A stretch of DNA of 64,000 bases, from NCBI GenBank assembly GCA_964187655.1, contig CAXLMP010000068.1:1-64000 (forward strand). The letters run 5' to 3'. Numbering within the stretch: position 1 is the first letter of the stretch; every line of letters begins with the position of its first letter. Under the pieces are notes generated by a model. That model was not told the origin of the DNA, did not search any database, and was given only the letters and a program-made list of their open reading frames with translations. The stretch comes from Lentimonas sp002292345. GTDB lineage: Bacteria; Verrucomicrobiota; Verrucomicrobiia; Opitutales; Coraliomargaritaceae. This document shows, in pieces, positions 16,974 to 25,607 of this stretch. Made by a program: the position numbers and the translations under genes.

Positions 16974-17693
16974 ATGTTTTTAAGCCTTAACAACGGTGAG
17001 TCAGTGTCGATTGATGTGCGGCGCCGTAAGGGGACACGACATTTACGGCTCAGTTTGAACCACAGTAATCAAGCAGTGGTTTCGGTACCGTGGCGTTGCT
17101 CGGATCGCGAGGCGTTGAAATTCATAGAGAATCAACGCGACTGGTTGGAGGGTCAGCTAGCAAGAGTGCCGCGTGCTCGCTCGATTGTTGATTGGCTGAC
17201 TGAGCATCCGCAACTGACCGGTAGCGGCGATCGGTTTACTGTGCGCGTTGAGTCGACGGAGCGTCTACGGGCGGATTATATCTTTGATCAGGGCGGGGCG
17301 GAGATCGTTCTACGCGTTCCGCATGAGAGTGACGATGCCGACAGTGCATTGTTGGCCTTAGTGCGACGTTTCGCGAAAGACGCGATGCTGTGTCGACTCG
17401 CGTATCACGCCAAATGTTTGGAGTTAAAATTTTCCAAACTCAGCGTACGCGATCAAGCGAGTCGCTGGGGTTCTTGCTCATCGAGCGGCGGGATTTCATT
17501 AAATTGGCGCTTGGTTTTGATCGCTCCTGAACTGCAGGATTATGTGATTTTACATGAGCTAGCGCATTTGACTGAGATGAATCATTCAAAGCGTTTTTGG
17601 AGTTTGCTGGATCAGTATGATCCGAAACGTGAGTTACATGAGGCGCAACTCGATGCGTTGACTGCAGCGATCATGCGTGTGGGCCGCTCGTAA
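16974..17693 (+). CDS. YgjP-type (DUF45) zinc metallopeptidase-fold protein
   Basis: 239 residues. The C-terminal zinc site is LHELAHLTEMNHSKRFWSLL (HExxH plus a downstream His), preceded by the family signature QASRWGSCSSSGGISLNWRL. The N-terminal half is the usual beta-rich DUF45 part (RRRKGTRHLRLSLN). DUF45/YgjP proteins share the SprT/M48-like metallopeptidase fold; a nucleotide pyrophosphatase activity has been proposed for E. coli YgjP, so proteolysis should not be assumed. It lies 24 bases after mazG, which might hint at a nucleotide-cleaning link. Confidence 0.85.
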   Translation: MFLSLNNGESVSIDVRRRKGTRHLRLSLNHSNQAVVSVPWRCSDREALKFIENQRDWLEGQLARVPRARSIVDWLTEHPQLTGSGDRFTVRVESTERLRADYIFDQGGAEIVLRVPHESDDADSALLALVRRFAKDAMLCRLAYHAKCLELKFSKLSVRDQASRWGSCSSSGGISLNWRLVLIAPELQDYVILHELAHLTEMNHSKRFWSLLDQYDPKRELHEAQLDALTAAIMRVGRS

Positions 17694-17916
17694 GTTTTTT
17701 TAGGACGCGATCCATTCTTTATGCTAGGTTCAAATCGTCCAGTACCGCACACCTACTTGATGATTATATCCATTTTTTCCCTGTTTATTCTAGTGCCTTG
17801 TATTGTGGCTATTCTAAGTTGTATATTATAACATATTCACGGTCTTTTTTGCTAGTATGTTTCCGCTGAAACTGCGTGAATTAAGTCGTTTTAAAAGGTG
17901 CATCATCGTAAATCTT

Positions 17917-18303
17917 ATGAGTTCAAATAATATCGATCCATTAGTTCATAAGCACACTGGCTGCACCCGTCTCTTAAAAGCTGGCGTCTGTTCGTTGGCT
18001 GGCCTCGGCTATGCGATGCATGAGGCCGCATTTCGCTTGGAGGTTGCTGTCGGTAGTATCTTTATTGTTAGCTCATTTTTTCTTCCACTAACTCTAGTTG
18101 AGCGTCTGATTTTAATTGGTAGTGTATTACTTGTATTGATTGTCGAGGTCTTAAACTCTGCGCTCGAAGCGGTGGTCGACGATATTTCACTAGAACACCG
18201 TGCGCTCGCTAAACAGGCGAAAGATATGGGTAGTGCTGCTGTCTTCATTGCCCTGGTTAACTGCGGTATCTGCTGGGCGAGCGTAGTTTACACGAATTGG
18301 TAG
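17917..18303 (+). CDS. dgkA: Diacylglycerol kinase (prokaryotic type)
   Basis: A 128-residue inner-membrane enzyme that recycles diacylglycerol to phosphatidic acid. Family pattern: an amphipathic N-terminal helix with AGLGYAMHEAAFRLEV, three membrane helices, and the catalytic signature EVLNSALEAVVDDIS followed by AKDMGSAAVF. The ATG at 17917 fits the normal length; an upstream in-frame ATG at 17857 would add 20 basic residues. AT-rich sequence with possible -10 boxes lies 80-110 bases upstream. It works on the same phospholipid pool as psd. Confidence 0.93.
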   Translation: MSSNNIDPLVHKHTGCTRLLKAGVCSLAGLGYAMHEAAFRLEVAVGSIFIVSSFFLPLTLVERLILIGSVLLVLIVEVLNSALEAVVDDISLEHRALAKQAKDMGSAAVFIALVNCGICWASVVYTNW

Positions 18304-18514
18304 GCATACGCAGCCTTATTGATGCGCAAAGCAGTGTAGCGTGTAGATACATTAAGCAGCTGAATAGCTGCAACGCGTTTTATACGCTACCGTCGCCGAG
18401 GGGCCAAGACGGCGAATGCCAAACCCCGCGAAGCACTGAAGTGAGACCCGAATCAAGTAATCGAATCAAATTCAATGTTCGACCAACGACGTTGGACCTA
18501 CACTATCTGACGCA

Positions 18515-18973
18515 ATGCTTCATATTGTTTTATTTAATCCAGAGATCCCTCAGAATACAGGTAATATTGGCCGACTGTGTGCGATTACTGAGACGCGCTT
18601 ACATTTGATCCATCCGCTGGGGTTCACCGTCACCGATAAGCACCTCAAGCGCAGCGGTATGGACTATTGGCACTCGCTCGATGTACATCATCACGATGAT
18701 TGGGCAGCGTTCAAGGCAAGCGAAACTGCTCCTCGACGCCTGTGGTTGTTTACCACGCAGGCCGATCACTTGTATTGGGATGTGCAATACGCAGAGGACG
18801 ACGGTTTGGTCTTTGGTAGTGAAGGGCACGGTGTGCCAGACTGGTTGCATACTGAACTAAAAGGGCAACGCCTGACCATTCCGCATAAAAACACGAATCT
18901 ACGTTCACTGAATCTTTCGACTTCTGCAGGTATTGGGACTTACGAGGCATTGCGACAACTCTCGGTAGAGTAG
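18515..18973 (+). CDS. trmL: tRNA (cytidine/uridine-34-2'-O)-methyltransferase
   Basis: A 152-residue SPOUT methyltransferase that 2'-O-methylates the wobble base of tRNA-Leu isoacceptors. It starts with LHIVLFNPEIPQNTGNIGRLC, typical for TrmL, followed by LHLIHPLGF and LKRSGMDYW. The knotted SAM site is GLVFGSEGHGVPDW and LRSLNLSTSAGIGTYEAL. Full length for the family. It is preceded by 211 bases with no gene; several short inverted repeats there have no T-run. tRNA-Leu(UAG) at 46569 is unlikely to be a substrate, since the enzyme prefers the CAA/UAA isoacceptors. Confidence 0.93.
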   Translation: MLHIVLFNPEIPQNTGNIGRLCAITETRLHLIHPLGFTVTDKHLKRSGMDYWHSLDVHHHDDWAAFKASETAPRRLWLFTTQADHLYWDVQYAEDDGLVFGSEGHGVPDWLHTELKGQRLTIPHKNTNLRSLNLSTSAGIGTYEALRQLSVE

Positions 18974-19145
18974 GCTATAAGCGATACTGCACGCCTAATT
19001 ATGTGACATTAAAAGACTTTCTTATGATTATGCATCTCCATTAGCATTTTTACTCTTATGAAGCAACTGTACCCTGATTTTACTAAATAAATAACGTAAT
19101 TAAAACTCGTTTTATTATTAATACCTCATATATTACAAAAATTAT

Positions 19146-19817
19146 ATGAAAGCGCTTATTGTAGAAGATGAAGAGTTGGTTCGTGAATTGCTAGCCAGTG
19201 TCGTATCGCGCGAATTTGAGTTTAGCTATGTCAAGGAAGCGTCCGATGGAGAGTCGGCATGGAAGCTGTTTCAGAAAGAAAAATTCGATTTCGTGGTGCT
19301 GGATTTAATGTTGCCTGAGCTTGACGGCTTGAGTTTGTCCCGTCGCATACTCAATGTCGCTCCGGATGTTCGAATTTTAGCCCTGTCCAGTGAGTGCGAT
19401 GACTATACAATTCGCGAAGTCACCCGCAGTGGAATACTCGGTTTTGTTCACAAGCAAGAGATGTCGCTCGAAATATTATTCACCGCATTTAATGATGTGT
19501 CCGCTGGGGAGATTTACTATTCAACTAATGCGCAAAAGATCATTGCTGATATGTGGCAGAATCCTGATGCCTATTATAAGGTTTTGTCGGATCGAGAGTT
19601 GCAGGTTCTGCGCTTGATTGCACGAGGACATGACCATGTGAGTGCGGGTGAATTATTGGGGATTAGTGAGTTCACCGTTCGTCGCCATAAGCACAATGTG
19701 ATGAAGCGACTCAACATCAGTGACGAAGCGAGCCTAGTGCGCTTTGCCTTTGAAAAAGGCGTCGTCAAATCTAAGGGGGGGCTTGATTGGACCTCGATCT
19801 CGCACAAGAAGCACTAA
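19146..19817 (+). CDS. NarL/LuxR-type response regulator
   Basis: 223 residues. The N-terminal receiver has the acidic pair at residues 7-9 (VEDEE), phosphoacceptor Asp53 (VVLDLMLPELDG), and Ser/Lys positions in LALSSE and FVHKQEM. The C-terminal GerE/LuxR helix-turn-helix is LSDRELQVLRLIARGHDHVSAGELLGISEFTVRRHKHNVMKRL (about 150-195). It probably acts as a dimeric transcription factor. No kinase is adjacent, so it is an orphan here. The very AT-rich 170 bases before the ATG probably hold the promoter. No terminator is visible, and the tRNA-Arg remnant follows 37 bases downstream. Confidence 0.9.
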   Translation: MKALIVEDEELVRELLASVVSREFEFSYVKEASDGESAWKLFQKEKFDFVVLDLMLPELDGLSLSRRILNVAPDVRILALSSECDDYTIREVTRSGILGFVHKQEMSLEILFTAFNDVSAGEIYYSTNAQKIIADMWQNPDAYYKVLSDRELQVLRLIARGHDHVSAGELLGISEFTVRRHKHNVMKRLNISDEASLVRFAFEKGVVKSKGGLDWTSISHKKH

Positions 19818-19854
19818 TCGATCAGCGGCTAATAGGTACTTTTTTCTATTTTGA

Positions 19855-19888
19855 CTCGGAACGTATTGGCGCTGGGACTCGTTCCGAG
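19855..19888 (-). pseudogene. Truncated partial copy of the tRNA-Arg 3' end in a hairpin
   Basis: Bases 19856-19881 match 19954-19979 (the 3' end and trailer of the tRNA-Arg gene) at 24 of 26 positions. The copy is flanked by a 9-bp perfect inverted repeat, CTCGGAACG / CGTTCCGAG, matching the CGGAACG / CGTTCCG pair around the real tRNA. It reads as an internally deleted duplicate of the tRNA transcription unit. Confidence 0.55.
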
Positions 19889-19961
19889 CCTGAAGGGCGA
19901 CAAAACCGGTCGCTTAGCGGGCCGGACCACTGTAGGTGAGAGTCACCAGTTCATCGGAACG

Positions 19962-20035
19962 TATGGGCGCCGGGACTCGAACCCGGGACCCTCGGTTTAG
20001 AAAACCGATGCTCTATCCAGCTGAGCTACGCCCAC
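19962..20035 (-). tRNA. tRNA-Arg (anticodon UCU)
   Basis: A 74-base cloverleaf. The acceptor stem is GTGGGCG / CGCCCAT, with D-arm TAGCTCAGCTGGATAGAGC, anticodon stem TCGGT/ACCGA around loop TTTCTAA (anticodon TCT), and T-arm CCGGGTTCGAGTCCCGG. CCA is not encoded. The flanking CGGAACG and CGTTCCG could extend the acceptor helix in the precursor. Confidence 0.95.
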
Positions 20036-20143
20036 ATATCGTTCCGCATTTGCGAGAAGCGACGAACAAAGCAGTTTTGCCTGAACAAGCAATACGATTA
20101 TTTGTGATTGAGGCTGTGGAATGATTCGCTTCGCCCCAAAGCG

Positions 20144-22477
20144 CTAGCTTTCTTGTGACCACTTAACCAACTCGTGATCGTTGGTGATCGTGGTGGTCTG
20201 TTGATATTCGGGGGCAAGTTGCTCCTTGTAAGTAGCTTGGTTGTAGCGTTTGCAATGGAGCAACACTTTGGCGCGATGGCCTGGTGCGCGAACGAGGCGT
20301 CCGAGGGCTTGATGAATGCGGCGCATAGCGGGGATGATATAAACATCTGTGAAGGCTAGGTCTCTATCGGTGCTGGGATGAGTGTTCATCCTGGCGTCTT
20401 GAATAGCGTTAACTTCTGGTAGCGCAGGACCGACCACTATCGCGATATCGATGCGTCCGCCAAGCTTGTCGACACCTTCGGCATAGCTCGACCCTAAGAT
20501 CAGAAAGAGGGCGTCGGCCATCAGTAGGCCTTCATCGATAAAGGTTTCTTGCTCGGCCAGATCGACGCCTCGTGGTTGCACTTGAACGCGTAACCCAGGA
20601 TTGAGTGCGTCAAGATAGGATTTAATATTTTCGGCGTAAAGATAGGAGGCAAAAAAAACAGCGACTGGCACACTAGGGCTTTGTGCGATCAGCGCGGCGA
20701 TCGTGCGTGCGGTAGTCTCGTAATATTTGTCGCGTTGCTTATAACGAGTATCGACACGAGTATCGATGGCAACGTGATAGGCGCCTTCGCGCCATGGAGC
20801 ATGGCCAAGCGCGAGCGCAGTATTCTCAGCGGTTAAACCACAGTGCTCACGAAAACTCTGTATTGGTGTAAGCGTGGCAGACATTAAGATGCTGCCACCG
20901 AAAGGTGTGACGCATTCTGCGATCCATTTGCTGGCATTTAGGCTTGTGGCACGGAGCGTGCCTTTCGACGGTGACCAGTGCAGCCATTGATGCGCAGGCT
21001 CGGCAAGGCGATGCGCTAAATCGGGAATACGCCAAGCGATGTCGATGGCAAAGGGGGCGGTGGTTGAGTAATCGAAATGGGACTCTTTGAGCTGCCGCGT
21101 AAAATCTTCGCACAAGTCCAGCGTTTCGCACAGCGCAGCAGAGTGGAGAGGCTCCTTGGTGGTCAATAATTCAAGGCACCCAATGAGCTCTTCACCAATG
21201 CTGAGTAAATGGTGTGATGCCCCTGCGCTGCGTAATTCTTCGAGCGCTGAGAATAGGTCAGTTGCGCTGAGTTCGACACTCAATGCATCGGCTGCACGTT
21301 CGGGGAGATTATGCGCTTCGTCGACGATAAGTAATGTCTTGGCGGGATCGAACCCATGCTGCTCAAAAAATACGGCGCGGCTAGCGGGCGAAAATACATA
21401 GTTAGTATCAGCGATCCAGACCTCCGAGAATGGCAGGCAGCCTTTAGTTAAAGCATAGGGACAAACACCAGTGGACTGGCCGAGCTCTTTGCTGCGGTTG
21501 AGGGTCAGAGTGCCGTGCTCGAACAGATCTGGTGGGTAGATGGCAGCGGCTTGCCAGCTTTGTCCAATTCGTGCATTGCATCGCTCATCGCCAGTACATG
21601 TGTGGGCTGCGCTTTCGATGCAATGCTCCGTGCGGTTGCGCATCTGAATGTAGCGTAAATTGTCGCCGATCATACTACGAAGTTGGCGAATGGTTTCGAG
21701 CTGACCTGTCGATTTACTAGTCAGGTAGATCGCACGATCATAGATACCGCTCTGCATTTGACGTAGCATATGTTCCAGCACAATCCCGGTTTTGCCAAAA
21801 CCAGTGGGCGCTTCGAGGAGCACTGTTTTGCTCTGTAGGGTGGCATGGTCGAGTGTGGCGAATAGCTCAGCCTGACCTTCGCGCAAAGTTTCAAATGCAG
21901 GTTGCAGTACCACTCCTTGTAGTCGCAGTTGGCTAGTGCGCCGATCTTCGAGGAAAGGAAGAAGCGACTCGAGTTGGTCTGTAAAGGCGCACTGATCAGC
22001 TTCGGTAAGCGGCACAATTTGAACGCCACCTGTCTCGACCTCGATAAAGTAGAGCTCCGCACGGAGCGTGGATTCAGCGTACTCAGGAAGTACCTGAGCG
22101 AGGCCTAGATAGATCGCGGCTTGAGCGAAATAATCGGGATAGCGGCTGGCAAGTTCTTCGGTGCTGGCGGGCAGGCTGTCTCGCACGGTTTTAACTTCAC
22201 GAATACATAACTGATTCTGTTCAGGAATGAGTTGATCGATACGCCCTTGAATCTCGAAGTACCAGTCGCGGAGGAACCACTTTGCGCTGAGTGGCACTTC
22301 GAAACGTGCGTCAGCGTAGATTTCGCTCGTTTGGTGAGCAGCGGTAGTGTGCCAATGTTGGCCAACTATGGCACGCCATGAAGCAGTTCCATATCCTGCG
22401 CTCGACGGCACCTGGCGAAAGGTGGCGAGTTCGCGTACACTTAGGCGAACAGTTCGGGCGATTGGATCAATATGCAT
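20144..22477 (-). CDS. XPD/DinG-family DNA helicase with N-terminal PD-(D/E)XK nuclease-like domain
   Basis: 777 residues. Residues 55-130 resemble a Cas4/RecB-type nuclease core: FEIQGRIDQLI (Asp81), CIREVKT (Glu94, Lys96) and DYFAQAAIYLGL. A superfamily 2 XPD/DinG helicase follows: Walker A LEAPTGFGKTGIVLE (224-230), DEAH box LLIVDEAHNLPERA (386-389), motif III-like MSATLTPI, and the C-terminal RIHQALGRLVRAPGHRA (QxxGRxxR). Between motifs I and II, Cys286, Cys294, Cys300, Cys339 and Cys347 fit a 4Fe-4S cluster as in XPD/DinG. A repair or recombination role with coupled cutting and unwinding is inferred. No SSB, Cas or defence genes are adjacent. Confidence 0.85.
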   Translation of the reverse strand: MHIDPIARTVRLSVRELATFRQVPSSAGYGTASWRAIVGQHWHTTAAHQTSEIYADARFEVPLSAKWFLRDWYFEIQGRIDQLIPEQNQLCIREVKTVRDSLPASTEELASRYPDYFAQAAIYLGLAQVLPEYAESTLRAELYFIEVETGGVQIVPLTEADQCAFTDQLESLLPFLEDRRTSQLRLQGVVLQPAFETLREGQAELFATLDHATLQSKTVLLEAPTGFGKTGIVLEHMLRQMQSGIYDRAIYLTSKSTGQLETIRQLRSMIGDNLRYIQMRNRTEHCIESAAHTCTGDERCNARIGQSWQAAAIYPPDLFEHGTLTLNRSKELGQSTGVCPYALTKGCLPFSEVWIADTNYVFSPASRAVFFEQHGFDPAKTLLIVDEAHNLPERAADALSVELSATDLFSALEELRSAGASHHLLSIGEELIGCLELLTTKEPLHSAALCETLDLCEDFTRQLKESHFDYSTTAPFAIDIAWRIPDLAHRLAEPAHQWLHWSPSKGTLRATSLNASKWIAECVTPFGGSILMSATLTPIQSFREHCGLTAENTALALGHAPWREGAYHVAIDTRVDTRYKQRDKYYETTARTIAALIAQSPSVPVAVFFASYLYAENIKSYLDALNPGLRVQVQPRGVDLAEQETFIDEGLLMADALFLILGSSYAEGVDKLGGRIDIAIVVGPALPEVNAIQDARMNTHPSTDRDLAFTDVYIIPAMRRIHQALGRLVRAPGHRAKVLLHCKRYNQATYKEQLAPEYQQTTTITNDHELVKWSQES

Positions 22478-22618
22478 CGCTCGTCATGGCTGACAAAAGA
22501 CGCGTAGAGGTCAAGCCTTGGCAAAAATTAGGTAACTCCGCGCGCCGGAGTGCGAGTCGTTCAATTGCTTAAGTAGCCAAGAGTTTGGTACGTGCCGAGA
22601 AAGCGCTGAATTTTAGAG

Positions 22619-23449
22619 TTACTGCTGAATTTGCCGTAGCATAGGAATCGTATTGGCCGGCATGTCGAAAATCTTCGAGTCGATCGGTTGATTGGCGCTG
22701 ATGGTTTCGAAGGTGATTGTGCCAAATGGAGAGTTTTCGGCGAGTAGTTCAATTTGTTTGGGCAGGAGCACGCCATTAACTGTCGCGAAACGTGTAGCGC
22801 GGTAGTCCATATATTCCTCGATCCCGGCGATAGTGCCAATACCGCCCCAACGGGTGAGGAGATGCTTTTCTTTATCAAAATAAAACCAGCTACGTATATT
22901 ATATTTTCCATAGCCAGTAATAATGTAGGCAGGGCGGCCCGCAACTTTGGACATGCCTTGATATTTAAATACATAGTCGGCTACGAGCGGTACGATGAAG
23001 GGCTGGAGTAGCCAATGCTGTCGCGCAAAGTGCGTCGCGTCACCACCACTGAATGGCTCAGGGTGTTCCTCCTTTGGCAGGAGTTTCTGTTGCCAAGTTT
23101 GCACACCATCGAATGAATATAGCGTCTTGTAGATGCGACCGAGGTGCTTCCATGTGTAGGTGATTTGGCGGCGACCATCCTGTGCTTCGATTAAGCGAAA
23201 GGATTTCAACTTCCCAGCTTCCACAATGCTGCCGGTGGCTATGACGTTTTGAAGGTTGATGTAAGCTTGCTTGCCACCAGAAACCGCAAGGTAATTCTTA
23301 ATTAACTGCTTACTGGTTGCATCGCTAAGCTGCGGTCGGACAGTGGCCACCGCTTCGGACGCGACCGACGCATCAGGCTGAGCCACAACTGAGTAGTGCG
23401 CCAGAAAGCAGAGAGTCAGAGCGAATGAGCATAAATATGAACAATTCAT
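22619..23449 (-). CDS. Exported protein, possibly LolA/outer-membrane lipoprotein-sorting-like
   Basis: 276 residues with a signal peptide (FALTLCFLAHYSVVAQ). The mature part is beta-rich: repeated strands such as YKTLYSFDGVQTWQQKL, KVAGRPAYIITGYGKY, RSWFYFDKEKHLLTRWGG and YMDYRATRFATVNGVLLPKQIEL. The phrases about a conversion of a substrate and the FDGVQTW-type turn are reminiscent of the LolA/DUF4292-like half-barrel that binds lipids. A periplasmic lipid- or polysaccharide-linked role is possible, but I cannot name a family. It is divergent from the UDP-glucuronate decarboxylase gene with 54 bases between starts, so they may share a control region. Confidence 0.65.
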   Translation of the reverse strand: MNCSYLCSFALTLCFLAHYSVVAQPDASVASEAVATVRPQLSDATSKQLIKNYLAVSGGKQAYINLQNVIATGSIVEAGKLKSFRLIEAQDGRRQITYTWKHLGRIYKTLYSFDGVQTWQQKLLPKEEHPEPFSGGDATHFARQHWLLQPFIVPLVADYVFKYQGMSKVAGRPAYIITGYGKYNIRSWFYFDKEKHLLTRWGGIGTIAGIEEYMDYRATRFATVNGVLLPKQIELLAENSPFGTITFETISANQPIDSKIFDMPANTIPMLRQIQQ

Positions 23450-23480
23450 GGAGTATGGTATTTATTGTTCGTAAATTTCT

Positions 23481-23486
23481 TATAAT
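23481..23486 (+). promoter_or_regulatory. Likely -10 box of the UDP-glucuronate decarboxylase gene
   Basis: A perfect TATAAT, 17 bases ahead of the ATG at 23504. No good -35 box is visible. It implies a leader of about 10 bases, too short for a Shine-Dalgarno. Confidence 0.4.
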
Positions 23487-23503
23487 CACAACTTGATTTA
23501 ATT

Positions 23504-24445
23504 ATGCGTATTTTAATTACTGGAGGTGCCGGGTTTCTTGGTAGTCATTTGTGTGATCGTCTGTTAAATGAAGGACATGAAGTCATTTGTATGGATAACT
23601 TCTTTACCGGACGTAAACGTAATGTGCAGCATCTGATGTCAAACCCGATGTTTGAGCTGATGCGGCATGATGTGACGGATCCTTTTAAGGTCGAAGTTGA
23701 TCAAATCTACAATCTAGCGTGCCCAGCTTCGCCTGTGCATTATCAGCACAACCCGATCAAGACGATCAAGACATCGGTCATGGGCGCGATCAATTGCCTC
23801 GGCTCTGCGAAGCGCGTGAATGCGCGAGTCTTCCAAGCGTCCACTTCTGAGGTGTATGGCGATCCAGATCCGTCGATGCATCCACAACCAGAGTCCTATT
23901 GGGGTAATGTCAATCCGATCGGCATTCGCTCTTGCTATGACGAAGGCAAGCGTGCCGCCGAGACTTTGTTTATGGATTATCACCGCCAGAACGGTGTGGA
24001 TATTCGCATTGTCCGTATCTTTAACACCTATGGCCCGCGAATGTGCCCAGATGATGGCCGCGTCGTCTCAAATTTCATCGTGCAGGCACTTCAGGGGCAC
24101 GATATTACGATCTATGGCGAAGGGCTTCAAACTCGTTCATTTTGTTATTGTGACGACTTGATTGAAGGCTTTGTGCGCCTAATGAATCAACACGCAGTGA
24201 CCGGTCCGATGAATATCGGCAACCCCGGTGAGTTTACAATTCTGGAGCTTGCTCAAAAAGTAATCGCTCAAACAGGCAGCAAGTCTAAGATAATTCATGA
24301 GGCTTTACCATCAGACGACCCAAAGCAGCGCCAGCCAGACATTCGTCAGGCTCAAAAGGTGCTTGGTTGGGAACCGAAGGTATCACTGGATGAAGGCTTA
24401 AAGCCGACGATCGCTTATTTTGATAAAGTCTTGTCTGAAGGATAG
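23504..24445 (+). CDS. UDP-glucuronic acid decarboxylase (UDP-xylose synthase)
   Basis: A 313-residue short-chain dehydrogenase that oxidises and decarboxylates UDP-glucuronate to UDP-xylose, a precursor for surface glycans. NAD site ILITGGAGFLGSHLCDRLL (GxxGxxG, residues 7-13); NLACPASPVHYQHNPIKT, diagnostic for the UXS family; active site Ser-Tyr-Lys in ASTSEVYGDP and SCYDEGKRAAE. The C-terminal segment with RSFCYCDDLIEG also fits. Full length. The ATG sits in an AT-rich leader with TATAAT 17 bases upstream. It is the only sugar-nucleotide gene in this part of the window. Confidence 0.93.
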   Translation: MRILITGGAGFLGSHLCDRLLNEGHEVICMDNFFTGRKRNVQHLMSNPMFELMRHDVTDPFKVEVDQIYNLACPASPVHYQHNPIKTIKTSVMGAINCLGSAKRVNARVFQASTSEVYGDPDPSMHPQPESYWGNVNPIGIRSCYDEGKRAAETLFMDYHRQNGVDIRIVRIFNTYGPRMCPDDGRVVSNFIVQALQGHDITIYGEGLQTRSFCYCDDLIEGFVRLMNQHAVTGPMNIGNPGEFTILELAQKVIAQTGSKSKIIHEALPSDDPKQRQPDIRQAQKVLGWEPKVSLDEGLKPTIAYFDKVLSEG

Positions 24446-24580
24446 GTTAAGTCTGAGAGCTTTGGTTCGTAGAGAGTATCGCGCTGTCTTAACTGCTAGC
24501 ATTTCACGCGAGTGCATTAGACGGTCAGCAAGTACGGCTCATTGCTTAATCTATCAGCTTGTGCCGGGTTCGCCCTAGTC

Positions 24581-25516
24581 TTAGTCGAGTATGCGCTTTA
24601 TGTTGTGCTGCATGATCGCAGTAAACTCTTCAGGGCTTAAGCCTGCTTGGTTCTGTATCGTTTCGATGAACGAGCAGTAGTCGGGCGTTTTTTGTGTGCG
24701 CGGATATACGCGCAGCGGAAAGTCTGAGCCAAATAGGATCTTTTCTGCACCGACGATTTCAATTAGCTGTCGAAAGATCGACGGGTCGTAAAGCAAGGGC
24801 GTGGCAGAAGTGTCGTAGTAAACATTTTTCAATGCTTGCCGCAGGCGTGGATTGAGTTCGAAGAAGGCTAGGCCTCCGCCCCAATGAGCGAGTATCAGTT
24901 TTAACTGTGGGTGGGCTTTAGCCATGCGCAAAAAATCGTTGAGCGGAGTGGGCACACAGCCAGGGTGCTGGTGACCAACGGCTTCAGTGGCGTGTAGATT
25001 GATCGGCCAGTTGTGCCGGATACACCAATCCGCGAGTGCCTGCCAGCCGAGGCTGTTAGAGTCGAAATTCTGAACCCCTGGGTGCAACTCGCCTACGCCC
25101 CGTAGCCCGAGGCTGAGCGCATGTTCGCATTGAGCGATGACTGATGCTGCAGTGCCGCCAGGATGGATCGAAGCAAAGCCGATAAAGCGCTCGGGTGCTG
25201 CATGCACCCATCGTGCAATCACTTCATTTTGCCAGCGACAGGTAGCTTCGTTTTGCCAATACCATCCGAGTAAGATGGTTTGTTGGACACCCGCGGCTTC
25301 CATCGCGGCTAATGTTTCCTCCCGCGTCGCCCAGCCTTGAATGGATGGTCGATCTAGCGGAGCGACGAGCTCGGCCCAGTGTGGCTCATTGTGAGACTCC
25401 GCCCAGACACGCGGAGCGGTCGCAAGGTCGTCTGGGTAGCAATGGCTATGACTGTCGATGATTTTCACGGGGGGAGTGTTAGTAGTGAAGTCTATGTCAT
25501 TTGACTGAAGAATCAA
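24581..25516 (-). CDS. Amidohydrolase-family (TIM barrel) hydrolase
   Basis: 311 residues of the amidohydrolase-2 type. Metal-binding HSHCYPDD near the N-terminus (HxH), then GLRGVGELHPGVQNF, the INLHATE strand, LKLILAHWGGGLAFFELNP and LFGSDFPLRVYP (Asp of the final strand). The family includes decarboxylases and lactonases such as the ACMSD-like and 2-pyrone-4,6-dicarboxylate types; the substrate cannot be told from sequence. No signal peptide. It lies upstream of no clear operon partner; hisF starts on the same strand 850 bases before it, with 91 bases between their ends. Confidence 0.85.
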   Translation of the reverse strand: MILQSNDIDFTTNTPPVKIIDSHSHCYPDDLATAPRVWAESHNEPHWAELVAPLDRPSIQGWATREETLAAMEAAGVQQTILLGWYWQNEATCRWQNEVIARWVHAAPERFIGFASIHPGGTAASVIAQCEHALSLGLRGVGELHPGVQNFDSNSLGWQALADWCIRHNWPINLHATEAVGHQHPGCVPTPLNDFLRMAKAHPQLKLILAHWGGGLAFFELNPRLRQALKNVYYDTSATPLLYDPSIFRQLIEIVGAEKILFGSDFPLRVYPRTQKTPDYCSFIETIQNQAGLSPEEFTAIMQHNIKRILD

Positions 25517-25607
25517 TCTGCAGATGATTCCGCCTGGCTTAAAGACAGTTTTGGTAGGTTACCTAACTGTCAAAAGTTTATAGCGAGCTGGTTTATCCCG
25601 CGATGAA

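Noticed and set aside
18304..18514. Possible structured RNA between dgkA and trmL
   Set aside because: Several short inverted repeats are present, but they do not combine into a known RNA shape and lack a promoter-terminator frame.
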